This document shows, in pieces, positions 1 to 11,396 of a stretch of 64,000 bases of DNA. The stretch spans positions 179,869-243,868 of the forward strand of contig JASANG010003973.1 of NCBI GenBank assembly GCA_030248215.1, read 5' to 3'. Positions within the stretch are counted from its first letter, which is position 1. Every line of letters begins with the position of its first letter. A program made the position numbers and the translations under genes. The notes below the pieces were generated by a model that saw only the letters and a list, made by a program, of their open reading frames with translations, ran no database searches and had not been told where the DNA came from. The stretch comes from Enoplolaimus lenunculus. Lineage: Eukaryota; Nematoda; Enoplea; Enoplida; Thoracostomopsidae.

Positions 1-105
1 CGGTAATGACAGTCAAATCTGACCACACATGAGCACCAGAAGGTATGAACCAAGAGGGGCTGCTACACCGCCTGGCTTTATAAAACCAATTTAGATGTAG
101 GTACG

Positions 106-355
106 CTGTAAATGTTAGTGAGTTGATTTTAACTCAGAATGAGTTGAATCACTCAGTCTGAGTTAGGACTATCAGAACTCAGAATTTTGAGGTGATTCAA
201 TTCATTCTGAGTGAATTAATCAACTCACCCGGAGTTAACTTAACTCGCAGTGAGAATCAAGTCAACTCAGAGTGAGTTAAAGTTTACTGTTATTAACTCA
301 GAAATAACTAATTTTTCTTCTGAGTTGATTAAATAACTCATTGGAATTTACAGTG
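106..355. mobile_element. Family D MITE
   Basis: About 250 bp with inverted ends (CTGTAAATGTTAGTGAGTT / AACTCATTGGAATTTACAG) and an interior of repeated ACTCAGA/TCTGAGT blocks that fold on themselves. No coding capacity. Confidence 0.8.
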
Positions 356-529
356 TATATTGAATAATAATATATCCTAAGAAATGGTAAATCTACTGCA
401 TACAGTAGTATAATAGTAACAATTTTCTCCTATGGTCATCACTAGTAAACTCCAACCAATATCCAAAGCGGAGGTTACACGATCATTTAAAATAAATTTG
501 TAGTATCCAGTAAATAATGTTGCTTTGCA

Positions 530-1025
530 GCTGTTCCAACGGAATTCCGATTCCGGCTAAAATTCGCGAAAAAAATTTGGGTTCCGATTCCGATCCTGAC
601 TGGCTTCTATTCCTATGCCGGAATTCCGATTTTTCGGTTATGAGGTTTGAAGCTGATTGAACTTAAATTTTGCCTATTTTTCGTTTGTTTGCAAATATGT
701 TTGTTTTTGTTAGTATGTATTCTCAGTAGCAGAGTAAATTATTTCGCTGGTTGTCAAAATGTGACTGCAATTGAAAGCTTTAAGCACTACCTATAAACGA
801 ATAACAAAATCTAAACTTAAAATTCTACTTCATACCGGCAAGCAGTGATGTTAGCCCCACTAGTTCTCAAATATAGCTCGATATTTGGTTCAACAGTATC
901 CTTACGTATTTGGTATAATTACTAAAACTTAAATTCCGATTCCGGTTCCGACAACAAAATTTGATTCCGATTCCAATTCCGCTTCCGACAAAATTTACTT
1001 CCGATTCGGACCTTGTTGCTTTTGA
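530..1025. repeat. GGAATTCCGATTCCGG-type repeat element
   Basis: TTCCGATTCC/GGAATTCCG motifs at both ends (about 538-640 and 930-1010) in inverted arrangement around an AT-rich core. Probably a short non-autonomous element; termini not resolved. Confidence 0.45.
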
Positions 1026-1619
1026 TCAGTGTCACGACGGAATCTGTCGCTTCAGAAACGTGTCATAATTTTGATTCTCATTCGAATAACAATAACTTTT
1101 TTTACAAGGGTTTCCAGTGGGCTGTTTTTACAGCACAGAGATGGATCCAGAAAAAGGTCAAAAAATAGGTGCACATTTTTGGATTGAATCCATACAACCA
1201 AAACAATCCTTTGACGCATAACACTTGACTTGACACTGTCCGATAGAAAGACGTCTTCGAATTTATATTTGATACAATTTATGCTTAATACAAAGAACCG
1301 TTCACGGGCACCCGATGAACCCTCTTGGAGCTGTCCCTGCAGTATGGCTGATATTTTGATAGTTGCTCAAACGTTGGCAATTATCTGTTATGCCAAACTG
1401 TAGGCATCGTAAAAAGTGTAATTTTACAACTTGCTGAGTTTTTTCCGTTTCCTACAACACTCACGCCAGAATAGACGAGACAACGTAATGGGTCTGGATA
1501 TGCCATAGGGGATGTCACGCAAAAATGACATTGGTTCTTGGGTTCAAAAAGGTTCTCGAATGGCATATAACCAATTTTCAGTTTGACTGGTTGTTAAATT
1601 TTTTATCGTTGTTTGCTCT
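1026..1619. other. Unassigned intergenic
   Basis: I see nothing here beyond a short open frame on the minus strand without coding character. Confidence 0.5.
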
Positions 1620-1750
1620 TTTAGGGCCGTAACAGTAGATTAAGCGTATTCCTAAGCCGAAGCCTAAACAAAAAAATGTAATCTAGAATCCAAACCTATT
1701 CTTTTATAGATCCACCAGAAACCTGGATGCCCCTTAAAGTAACATGGGCC
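1620..1750. mobile_element. Family B MITE
   Basis: Contains the family's CAGTAGATTAAGCGTATTCC start and the ACCAGAAACCTGGA..TAAAGTAACATGGGCC end; the outermost left TIR is degraded. Confidence 0.7.
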
Positions 1751-1962
1751 ATGATAGCAATTGCTAGACGCTTTCAGCTGAAATTCACCAAAATAGGGCT
1801 TATTAAGAATTTCGTTTCGAGACAACGCAGGAAGATTTCCGCTAACAAGCGAAGTGAGTGATTTAAAAGTGTTTTGGCCTGTAAGTAATTGTACTACTCT
1901 TTATATACCCTACAGGTATATATCTACATGAAAATGTGTTTGTGAAATAATCATTGTACTCT

Positions 1963-2322
1963 CGGGTGTAACCGGATATCCGTTTTCGGTTAAACTCGGT
2001 ATCCGTTTCCGTTAAAGAAATACTGAAATTCCGTGATTTTTATGCTCAACACAAGTGACAAATAACGTTTATATTTCGCAACTTTTCATTACAAATATGC
2101 TATAAGTTCATTTAAAATCTTAAAAAATTTTGATGCAGCCACTCTTTTTGTTTAAATTTAAGAAATCAGCATCTATTTTTGCATGCCTCAATTATGTTAG
2201 CAGGAAAATAAAATATATTTTAAACTTTTATATATCAATATTCCGTTTTCCGTTTCCGTCGTTTTGATCGTTTATCGTTCCGGTTTTCCGATATTTTTAC
2301 TATCCGTTTACACCCTGCTCTG
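1963..2322. mobile_element. GGGTGTAAACGGATA-type MITE
   Basis: Ends GGGTGTAACCGGATATCCG and TATCCGTTTACACCC are inverted copies; the interior has TTCCGTTTTCCGTTTCCG runs. A relative lies at 7363-7745. Confidence 0.6.
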
Positions 2323-2381
2323 TACCATATACGAAAAAAAATAACCAATCATTTTACGTAAGTCAGTATATATACGAGCCT

Positions 2382-2540
2382 TAGGCATATAGCCAGCTGA
2401 CCTTGCTTTGGGGGGCTAAAAAATTTTCAGGAGGGGCATTTCAAGGTTTTCAATGATTTACAAGCAAGGTTGAATATCATCTAGGGGGCCAAAATTTTTT
2501 AGGGGGCTGAGCCCCCTGGCCCCTTGTTGGCTACGGGACC
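2382..2540. mobile_element. Family F MITE
   Basis: Ends AGCCAGCTGACCTTGC and TTGGCTACGGGAC with internal G-rich and C-rich tracts flanking AAAATTTT. Confidence 0.75.
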
Positions 2541-2589
2541 GAAGAGCCTATAACAAGTGTGTAACGACCACAAATTATATATCTAAAGC

Positions 2590-2786
2590 GGTCCAGGTAT
2601 AGAACGGGGCCGGTTCGTTTTCCAGATGAGCTATAATAGTGTCAGTTTAAGCTTTAGACTAATGTTTTTGCTTAGGTTTAGGCTTAGACTTAGGCTTTGA
2701 CTAAGAAATAGGCTCATCCATACGCTTAGGATTAGGCTTAGGAATATGCTAATACTACTGTCCCGGCCCTGTTCTATACATGTGCC
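2590..2786. mobile_element. Family A MITE
   Basis: Both TIRs present (GTATAGAACGGGGCCGG / CCGGCCCTGTTCTATACATG), with TTAGGC hexamers between. Confidence 0.8.
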
Positions 2787-2939
2787 TCTAAAGCTATGCT
2801 TGTAAACCTATACAGTTAGGTTTTCAACTCAATTATTTTTGTCTAAATCGATCACACTTGGGCATAAACCTAGGTGCACGTTAGGATAAGGTAGAGTGAG
2901 TTTGTGGGTTTTACATAATGCAAAATGTTTAATTACGTG

Positions 2940-3109
2940 CCGGCCCAGTAGCCAACGGGGGCTAGGGAGGCTCAACATCACTTCCTGGAAAGTTTTTGCC
3001 CCCCTCCGTAGAAAATTTTCAACCTTGCTTGTAAGTTATTGAAAACCCTTGAAGACCCCTTCTGAGAAAGTTTTAGCCCCCTAGCGAGGTGAGCTGGCTA
3101 CAGGCGTGT
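2940..3109. mobile_element. Family F MITE
   Basis: CCCAGTAGCCAACGGGGGC to GTGAGCTGGCTACAGG, with the same G/C tracts as the copy at 2382 but in the opposite orientation. Confidence 0.75.
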
Positions 3110-3225
3110 AACTTGCGCAAATTAAGCATTTTCCCTCTGGGTGTCGGAATATAAATTTACATAAATGGAAATTTTGTTACCTCTATCATCCTGAAGTTTA
3201 TTCTAAAGCTTGATAAAGGTGATTT

Positions 3226-3492
3226 GACCCTATAGAACACGGCCGGAACAGTAATATGAGCATATTCCTAAGCCTAAGCCTAAGCCTAAGCCTAAGCGTA
3301 TGGATGCGCCTATTCCTAAGCCTATTCCTAAGCCTAAGCCTAAGCCTAAGCCTAAGCGTATAGATGAGCCTATTCCTAAGCGTATTCCTAAGCCTAAACC
3401 TAAGCCTAATCAAAAAAATTAGTCTAAAGCTTAAACTGACTATATTATAGATCCTCCGGAAAGCTATCCGGCCCTGTTCTATACATGAGCCG
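3226..3492. mobile_element. Family A MITE with TTAGGC array
   Basis: TIRs at both ends; the interior has two runs of CCTAAG separated by GCGTATGGATGAGCC-like spacers. A 171-residue frame across it is repeat-derived. Confidence 0.85.
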
Positions 3493-3744
3493 GTGCGTTT
3501 TTCTTGTCCCACAAAAATCTGCGGATGGGATACATACCCTGTATCCTTCGAACTTGTATATGTCCCTGCTGGTTGTACGAAACTACACAGAAGATCAGTA
3601 CCACGTAACGTACCTTGAATATAGCACAGAAACCTCAATGAACAACACCCCCTTAAACGCTTATTGAGCAAAAAAGGTATTTTATGAGTATTTTTGTGGG
3701 AGAACATATCCAAGCATTTTTAAATTACATAATCACGTCCCGTA

Positions 3745-3907
3745 CGCTGGCCGCGTAGCCAAGGAGGGGCCAAAAGAGCTCTAGTCCCCCTGAAAAAATT
3801 TTGGCTCCCCTCATGGAACGTTTTCAACCTTGCATGTAACCCGTTGAAAACGCTTGAATACCCCTCCTAACAAATTTTAGCCCCTATAGCAAATCGAGCT
3901 GACTACG
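3745..3907. mobile_element. Family F MITE
   Basis: GCCGCGTAGCCAAGGAGGG to CGAGCTGACTACGGCCC. Confidence 0.7.
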
Positions 3908-4493
3908 GCCCTGCTCTGACGTCATTCTCTCGTTTAATTAATTCATAATCTTGCGTTGTATCTTATGTTTGTCACATATGCAATACAGCTTACCCAACTT
4001 GATTAGCCTAGGGACATAAGCTCAAAATCCGTAACAAGGGCTTGGAATTTTGCTGCCGCTGAAAGTATATCTATTCCTTCTGATAGACCGTGGTTTCAAC
4101 GCCGTCTAACAACATTCAACAGCTTCTGCAACAAAATATATAAATGCAATTTCGTAGAATCATGCAAAATTGCAAAACTCATGGTGAAAAATTTAGCTTA
4201 AGGCAAACTAAAACCTGATCGCCTGCCTCTGTTAATATTATGCGTTAAAGTTGTACGCTTTGGCTAGCACTAATTCAAATAATTGCACTTTCTTATAAGA
4301 CTTACCTATTTTAAGAAGCGATGCATGTGTGATATCAAGTAAAAAAGATCTGCCGATAATTGACATTTAAAAAAGGCAACGCAGTCAACGGCCGGAACAA
4401 GGAAATTATTCAGAGAATCATCTAACGTTAGGTATAATATATATGTTTAATCTATTATCAGCAAAAGGTTTATTGTAAACCCTACCAAATATA
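3908..4493. other. Unassigned intergenic
   Basis: No recognisable gene, tandem repeat or terminal-repeat element seen. Confidence 0.5.
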
Positions 4494-4712
4494 CTTTTTT
4501 CAATCCCGTATTTTCCACAAATGTATGCAGCATCTTTGACCAATTAGTGAGATAGGTTTTGTAACTTTCGAACCAGTGAATGCTGTGGCTCAAAATTAAG
4601 CACGTTTTCGACTTCTGTACTAATTTTGAGTTCAACAACTGCAATCGTTAGTGAGTTTGAAAACCTGTCACAAACGGATAATAGTTGCTACACACGAGAA
4701 TATGGGCCCTTG
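4494..4712. mobile_element. Family J element
   Basis: Shares with 46606-46830 the CCAATTNGTGAGATAGGTTTTGTAACTTTCGAAC region and ends CGAGAATATGGGCCC. The left end is degraded. Confidence 0.55.
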
Positions 4713-4976
4713 TATCCAGAGGTTTCTGAAGGGCGTATAAATCCCCTATTCGTCTCCTGGTATACGTCCTTGGACACAGTAAACAGAATTTTAGGCTTAT
4801 CGTTAGACTTAAATTTATGTTTAGTTTGAGCTTATGCTATAAAGACTCATACTAATATTAAGCTTAATATAATAAGAAAATAATAAAAAGTAATGTGTAG
4901 CATGAAACTTTTATTTCTGTTTCAAATTTTACCACAAGTGTTGGGAAAACAAAAAATAACCTAAAAGTGCTTCTGT

Positions 4977-5127
4977 GGTGCATGTATAGAACAGGGCCGG
5001 AACAGTAGTATAAGCATATTCCTATGTCTAAGCCTATGCCTAAGCCTAAGCCTAAAAATAGTCTAAAGCTTAAACTGACTCTATTATAGCGCGTCTGGAA
5101 AACGATCCGGCCCTGTTCTATACATGA
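4977..5127. mobile_element. Family A MITE
   Basis: Both TIRs intact (CATGTATAGAACAGGGCCGG and its inverse), with a short CCTAAG array. Confidence 0.85.
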
Positions 5128-5429
5128 AACGCTTCGGTGTACGCAAGTTATTATACACAACATTACATCTGGCTGAATTCTAAAATAGTTCCTTTCAGTC
5201 TGGGTGGTTAAGTTTATAAAGTATTAGTGTAATTTGACCATTGACCAAGACTAATATCTATACGTGTTTGCTCGATACATGCTAACAAAACAATTAACCC
5301 AGAAGTATAAAATGCTGTTACTCTACTTGAATATACAATTTGGTATATTTCACATCCGTTTGAAAAGGCCATTTTAAAAACTAATAAACATTATTTACAG
5401 AATAAACGATTCTTCTTATGCATTTGTTG

Positions 5430-5617
5430 GGCCCATGTTACTGTTAGGCCCGTCCCGGTTTCTGGTGGGTCCGTAAAAGAGTAGGCTTACTATTTAGACT
5501 ACATTTTTTTGCTTAGGCTTAGGCTTAGGAATATGCTTTTGCAACGCTTAGGCTTAGGCTTAGGCTTAGGAATACGGTTAATCTACCGGTAAGTACGGCC
5601 ATAACAGTAACATTGGC
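5430..5617. mobile_element. Family B MITE
   Basis: GGCCCATGTTACTGTTAGG to AACAGTAACATTGGCC, with TTAGGC hexamers and the TTTTGCAACGC spacer typical of B. Confidence 0.82.
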
Positions 5618-5639
5618 CTATTTGTTGGATTGACCTCAT

Positions 5640-5905
5640 GTTAGTGACACATATTAATAAACACGAATTGTATTTCTAAAATTATTCAGAAAAGTATTTT
5701 CTGTGGCAAATGTGAAAAGTTTTTCTCAATATTTAAGACAATTTTCCTAAAAATATCTGGAAAACGTTTATTTTCAGACTTTATTTCAAAACTTTTCTGA
5801 AATCTTTTCTGTTATAACAGAAATACTTTTCAAGTGCACCTTGTTAATTATATTTGTTAAATGTAAGAAATTTTTTCTTAAATATCAGAAATATTATTTC
5901 GAGCG
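5640..5905. mobile_element. Family I MITE
   Basis: Inverted halves built from AAAGTATTTCTG and AGACAATTTTC motifs; matches 9107-9358 along its length. Confidence 0.6.
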
Positions 5906-6240
5906 TAGGGATGCTAATTAAGCTTCCTATAATTTACTAATGATTTGTCTGCTAAACATCTGACTGAATAGCCCCATTCGTCCTTTCTTAGCTCGCCTTA
6001 TAAGATCGGTTGAACAGTGGTGCCTTCCAAAGCGACAAATCAAGGCTTACTGGCGTTATCTACTTGAATTTTTAATTTTGTTTTAAAAAATAGGAACACA
6101 ATAAAATTTCTTGAAAACTAAATCCCAACTACGCCGTACTGGTACAGGATTAATTTATGAAAATAAAGCAACATGATTAATATGAGAACTTAAACTTTTA
6201 AGAGGAACCTACTTATATTCCCTACCCTTCTTAGGGTTGC
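5906..6240. other. Unassigned intergenic
   Basis: AT-rich; nothing recognised. Confidence 0.5.
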
Positions 6241-6650
6241 GTTATACTTGACGACCGGCGCCGTCCACCATCATCCGTCACCCGTACGGCGCCGTCCGTC
6301 ACCGTGTCACCCGTACGGCACTGTCTGTCACCGTACGTCACCATACGGTATCGAACATGAGTTATTTGCGTACGTTACTGCACGGTGACGGACGGCGCCG
6401 AGCGGGTGACGGACGGCGTCGTACGAGTGACGGACGGCGTCGTACGAGTGACGGACGGCGTCGTACGAGCGACGGACGGCGTCGTACGAGTGACGGACGG
6501 CGTCGTACGAGTGACGGACGGCGTCGTACGAGTGACGGACGGCGTCGTACGAGTGACGGACGGCGTCGTACGAGTGACGGACGGCGTCGTACGAGTGACG
6601 GACGGCGTCGTACGAGTGACAGACGGCGCCGCACGTCCACAAAAAGATAG
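6241..6650. repeat. 21-bp GC-rich minisatellite with inverted flank
   Basis: About 11 near-perfect copies of a 21-bp unit GTGACGGACGGCGTCGTACGA (6400-6632) in otherwise AT-rich DNA. The left flank (6255-6350) has the same motifs inverted (CGGCGCCGTCC, CCGTCACCCGTACGG), so the block can form a long hairpin. Because 21 is a multiple of three, several frames stay open across it. Confidence 0.9.
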
Positions 6651-6659
6651 CGCAGCCCT

Positions 6660-7084
6660 TATATACGCCCGTGGTCATTCACCCTCTTTTAATATACGCA
6701 AAACATTTTTGCTTTATTATTGTTTTTGTCAAAAAATGTTGCCAAAATCAGCTTGAAATCACCTGTCGCAAAAACACCTTAAGCATTATAAAATAGTTAA
6801 CGATGTCACAACACGCAATTTACTTATCTGAACAATTGTGAATGATAATGTTTTGTGATACTCAAAAAAATAAAGTGTTTTCATGGATCAATTTAATAAT
6901 CAAAAATTCTCCCTTAATGGTATACTAGTCAGCCGGCTTTGAGCGATGCGCAAAAGTTAGCGAATGCTCAACAATGTGCATACAAATTTTTTTACAGAAC
7001 AATCAGGTTTATGTTCTAAGAATATATTGTAAACAAAGTGATGCTAAAAAGTTGCCCTCAATACGTATGTAGGGTGTTCCGGCT
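6660..7084. other. Unassigned intergenic
   Basis: AT-rich; nothing recognised. Confidence 0.5.
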
Positions 7085-7363
7085 TTAATATATAGATATG
7101 TCGTAGGCAAATCTGCTATTTAGGCCAATTACCAATTGGCCTAGACCAATTTGCTATTCGAAGTAAATAGTAGTTTTCCTAGGCCAAATAGCTATTGAAG
7201 AATGTAGTAAAACAACAGTGATGTAATATCGACGCTGATTGGCTAACGGTATTGCGTCTGTCCAAATATTCAAATCTGATTGGTTCATAAGTTCAATAGC
7301 AGTTTAGCCTAGACGAAACTGCTATTATGCAAAACAGCAGATTGGCCTGCGACATATATAAAA
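7085..7363. mobile_element. TATGTCG-ended MITE
   Basis: Ends TATGTCGTAGGCAAATCTGC and CAGATTGGCCTGCGACATA are inverted copies; the interior has further inverted GGCCTAGAC/TTTGCTATT blocks. Confidence 0.65.
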
Positions 7364-7745
7364 AGCTGAAAGTGTCCGAATATCCGTTTTCGTTTGCATT
7401 TCCGGTAAATATCGGTATTCGTATTCGTTTTCGTTATAGAAATAACGGAATTCTGTTGTTTTTACGTTCAGAATTTAGTTCTAAATCACGTATATGTCTG
7501 GCAATTTTTCATTACATACATGCTGCAATTGTTTGAAATGGAACAAAAATTACTAAATACATTCATAATCGAAAAAATATACAATGCATTAGATATTTTT
7601 CGTTTAAATTTTAGAAATCCCGGTGAATATTTGCAACGCCTCTATTGTGTATGCAGAAAAATGAAACATCTTTGAAATTTGTACCTCAATTCCCGTTTTC
7701 TGTTTTCGTTTCCGTTATTTTTACTTTCTGTTTGCACTCTGATCA
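7364..7745. mobile_element. Relative of the 1963 element
   Basis: Starts GTGTCCGAATATCCGTTTTC and ends near TTACTTTCTGTTTGCACTC; internal TTTCGTTTCCGTT runs and the ATTTTTCATTACATA(C/T)ATGC segment match 1963-2322. Confidence 0.55.
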
Positions 7746-7756
7746 AAAAGCAACTA

Positions 7757-7866
7757 CACTGCAAAAAATGGTGAGTCAAACTGACTCTCTCCGGAATAGG
7801 CTTTACCGGACTACACAAACTGAGTCAGGAGAGAGAGTCAATTTGACTCACCATTTTTGTGCAGTG
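7757..7866. mobile_element. Family E MITE
   Basis: A compact 110-bp copy, nearly perfectly palindromic: CACTGCAAAAAATGGTGAGT at one end, ACTCACCATTTTTGTGCAGTG at the other. Confidence 0.82.
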
Positions 7867-8593
7867 TAAGGCTGGCTTAGCCTGTCTGATGAAATTGAAC
7901 GCCTTCAAAAATCTAACCTCAATTATGTTAAATCGCCGTCTTAGAATATTGCTTTTAGATTTTAGTGTTCATCGGCCTAGAAATCCCGTAATCTAATACC
8001 AAGTTTTTTTCTAAAATGGCTGCTGCAATTAATGTTTTTACTTAAAATAACAGTATTCATAAGCAAACAGACGCCAAATTTGCTGTATTAAATGTGTACA
8101 ACGAAAATTTTTTAGACTAATTCTGTTTGAAACAAGGTATCATATAAACTTGTAATGTAAACGAAGTCTTTCTAATAACTGCGTATTTATAATGAAATAT
8201 GCAAGAAAAACGCTGTAAACCTTTTATATCAAATGTTGCTTGAGGGAAATTTCTAGGCGTTTCGTGAAATAGTAGCATTAATAATCGGTTTGAAAGGCCG
8301 TGTTCGCCGAGACAATTTAGTTTTTTTTGTATTTACTCGTGTAAACTTTCGGGTCTATATAGTTTAATTTTCAACCTTTATTAAAATTGAAAATTTTTTG
8401 CCAACTAAAATTACAACTCGAATTATTATTTCCGATTACTAGGCATACAACGACAGGAGCTACAGTCGGAATATTGGACGGAAGTGTGCTAATGGGATCC
8501 GGCGGAAATTTTTTGTCGCAAAAGCTTTTAGTTGTGAAACAGACAATAGTCACTATAACGTTTGAATCAATTGCATTTGCATTTTTTGGCCAA
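7867..8593. other. Unassigned intergenic
   Basis: No gene recognised. GGCCAATCAGAAACATCGCTG occurs twice nearby (8589 and 8647), a small local duplication. Confidence 0.45.
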
Positions 8594-8683
8594 TCAGAAA
8601 CATCGCTGTTGAACGCATGAATGTATTGCACTTGTATATTTTATTGGCCAATCAGAAACATCGCTGCTACTAAGAGCTTCTTG

Positions 8684-8850
8684 AATTAATTTAAACTTTT
8701 TGAATTTATTCATGAAGCTTGAATATAATTCAACAAACTTGTTTGATGTTTCGCATCCCACGGCGACGGCGATGCGAGAAACCGTTTGCCCCAGGATGGA
8801 CGAAGGTGTCCACAGGCAACATTGCTTTCCTCGCGCTGCAAGTAGTTGCG
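8684..8850 (-). other. Possible terminal exon (unassigned, weak)
   Basis: A G/C-richer stretch than its surroundings. On the minus strand an acceptor TATTTAG is followed by an open frame starting VRNYLQREESNVACG, containing RPSWGKRF (a Gly-Lys-Arg amidation-type site), ending at TGA, with AATAAA directly after. The plus strand is also open here (a frame starting MFRIPRRRRCEKPF), so strand and reality are unsettled. Confidence 0.25.
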
Positions 8851-9106
8851 GACCTAAATACGATAATAACATTTTTACAGGATTGCTTTAAAAATTGCTA
8901 TTTGACGATACCTGTTTGACGGCGTACCAACTGCTTAACGGGTTGGTTTTCGTAAAATATGAACAAATTGTACCGAGAAAGCATTTTAATGAGTCCATCT
9001 GAGACTTCTCGAGCTATATTTAAATTTGACCAATATTTCAATACTTTATAGTAAACGGCCGAATTTAGATATATTTAGAATTTCAAAATATAGCACAACT
9101 TGCTGT

Positions 9107-9358
9107 ACACTCAAAATAATATTTCTGATATTTAAGAAAAAATTTCTTTACATTTAAGAAATATGATTAGCCAGGCGCACTTGAAAAGTATTTCTGTTAT
9201 AGCAGAAAAATTTTCAAAAGTTTTTACAATCAACTCTGAAAATATACGTTTTCCAGTTAATTTTAGAAAAATTGTCTTAAATATCAGAAAAACTTTTCAG
9301 ATTTGCCACTGAAAATAGTTTTCTGCATAAATTCAGAAATACTTTTTTGTGTGTAATG
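9107..9358. mobile_element. Family I MITE
   Basis: Starts ACACTCAAAATAATATTTCT and ends AGAAATACTTTTTTGTGTG; inverted halves as at 5640-5905. Confidence 0.65.
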
Positions 9359-9540
9359 CGTGCGATTAAAAATAGTAGCATATAGCGTAGAAAATAGGGC
9401 ACCGATTTATTTTTTGCCAGAGCGTCCGCAACGGTGGTAACTCTCTGAAATATTACTCTTACGAGACAAGGCACACTTTATACAGTCTTCAGAATGACTT
9501 GCTGGATCTAAAACGTTGATAAATTTACCCCGACGTTATT

Positions 9541-9757
9541 ACACTGTAAAAAATGGTGAGTCAAATTGACTCTCTCCGAAATAGTCTTAAAAGCCTAAGA
9601 CTAAGCCTAAGCCTAAACCTAAACCTAAGCGTATGGATGAGCCTATTCCTAAGCCTAAGCCTAAACCTAATCCTAAGCAAAAAACTAGTCTAAAGCTTAA
9701 ACTGACTGTATTATAGCCCCTGTGGAAAGCGATCCGGCCCTGTTCTATACATGGGCC
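9541..9757. mobile_element. Chimera: family E left end fused to family A right end
   Basis: CACTGTAAAAAATGGTGAGT and about 40 further bases of family E run directly into CCTAAG repeats and a normal family A right TIR (CCGGCCCTGTTCTATACATG). Each half lacks its partner end. Confidence 0.75.
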
Positions 9758-9839
9758 AGCTGTCTCAGAAGACAATGCCCCTATTAGGCAAAACTATTTA
9801 GATTGAATGACGCGGCACCGGTGCACTATACTTTCGGAC

Positions 9840-10003
9840 TATTTTTGTTTGAATAAATCCCTCCAGGTAAGAAATCATTTCAACGCTTTCAAGGCGATAT
9901 TTTTCAATTTGCGATGCAATTCCAAACGTAACGCCGCACATAGTTTGAAAATCCTTTGAGGCCGACAAGAAAACATGATTTATCGTTCCCGAGAGAAATT
10001 TCA
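9840..10003 (-). other. Possible exon (unassigned)
   Basis: Minus-strand open frame starting MKFLSGTINHVFLSASKDFQ with ordinary amino acid composition, unlike the repeat-derived frames around it. I see no convincing acceptor pair and recognise no family. Confidence 0.25.
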
Positions 10004-10159
10004 TCTCAACAGTGTTGCTTGTGCGAAAATATATATTACGCTTTCAAGATTTATGCATAATAAATAACGCGATAACATTTCAAAGCAACCGTTTTAAAAT
10101 TTTATAAAACAGGGAAATAGTCTTACAATATTGATAATTCAATTAAATAAGGCGTCGAA

Positions 10160-10416
10160 TTTAGCTTTGTTACTTGGGACAGTACGGAGATTTCAGAGAC
10201 AGCAAAAACATTTTTTATGACGTAGAATTTTTTAAGTCGACAGGAGTTCTCGCGGCACGGGAATGACCAAAAAATGGCTTGTATAAGGTTAGTCGATCCA
10301 CGCCTCTCATCGTGTATCTGTGGTCTCTGTTCAAGCGTTAACTTCCGTACTTCAACGATTAAAAGTGTTTGACATAACTTTAGTATGAGAAACGCATAAA
10401 AATTAGACAAAATCAA
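10160..10416 (-). other. Possible exon (unassigned)
   Basis: Minus-strand open frame with LEQRPQIHDERRGSTNL in the middle; a second frame starting MRGVDRLTLYKPF is also open. No family recognised; two competing frames lower the confidence. Confidence 0.2.
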
Positions 10417-10523
10417 AACTGCAAAAATATTCTCGTTGTTAAATTTTTAGTTTTAAGCGCTAAACGTCAAATGTGCCCTGAAGCTTTCAAGCATAATTGA
10501 TAAGTTATTAGACGACAAGCCAG

Positions 10524-10692
10524 GCCCGTGGCCAGATCACCTTGCTAGAGGGGGGGGGGCTAAAAAATTTTTCAGGAGGGGCATTTAAAGGTTTTCAATG
10601 ACTTATAAGCAATGTTGAAAATCATCTGGGGGGGGGGCAAAATTTTTCCAGGGGGTGCTGAGCCCCCCGGCCCCCATTGGCTACAGGCCCGC
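10524..10692. mobile_element. Family F MITE
   Basis: GGCCCGTGGCCAGATCACC to TTGGCTACAGGCCCG, with poly-G tracts and AAAAATTTTT. Confidence 0.8.
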
Positions 10693-10695
10693 GAC

Positions 10696-10913
10696 AACTA
10701 AGGATATTTTAAACGACGTTTTGCTATATTGAACTGAAATTGTGCGATGCGTGCTCAAATACTCCAGTATCGAATAGAACAGAAACAAGGCTCTCAATGA
10801 AGAAGTGTTAGTAGAAGGAGCAGAGAGTTTTTTAGATGATGCAAGATAAATTTTCTTTACACTGAATTCTTGTAATACTGCCGATGGGTTTTTCAGCATT
10901 CGAAAAAAAGCTG
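10696..10913 (-). other. Possible exon (unassigned)
   Basis: Minus strand: acceptor ACATTCAG near 10914, then a frame reading RMLKNPSAVLQEFSVKKIYL and onward to the edge of a family F element near 10692. No family recognised. Confidence 0.22.
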
Positions 10914-11040
10914 AATGTAGGAAATTAGACGGACCTTGCGGAATTTTAACTTTTTACCATATAAAACATGTACAAACAACAATCAAATTTTTGTATTAAG
11001 GAATAAACCTGGTTAAGCTTATATTTTACGGACATACGGA

Positions 11041-11215
11041 TAAATAGATACTTCCTGTTCCAATCTGTGTGTGTTTGCGCTAAAACTGCGAGTGTCATAA
11101 CTTCTGAACCGTTGCTCATGCAGCCGTAAAAATGGTATCGTTGAATTCAGCTTTTCGAGATCCATAGGATGGACCACTTTTTAGCAAAATCTTAGTGGGG
11201 TTCAGGTTCCGTACC
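11041..11215. repeat. Single diverged relative of the 27.1 kb minisatellite region
   Basis: AAAATGGTATCGTTGAATTCAGC and GGTTCCGTACCTCCGCCG match the unit and right flank of the array at 27088-27530. Here there is one unit only. Confidence 0.55.
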
Positions 11216-11396
11216 TCCGCCGACGGTCCAAATCGTCTGCCGTATTTGTGGCCCTGAGCAAAAAATATAAAGCAACAAAAATGTTTTGAGCACATGACGG
11301 GTCAACTTTTCAATTAAATCTGTATTCACACGTGCAAAAACTTGCATTGAGAACTTGCTGCTGAAACATGCCCTGTCGATGTTTGTTCGAAGCCTC

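Noticed and set aside
6328..6756. Overlapping open frames of DGRRRTS-, DAVRHSY- and TDGVVRV-type repeats on both strands
   Set aside because: They come from the 21-bp minisatellite, whose length keeps several frames open at once; no start context, introns or domains.
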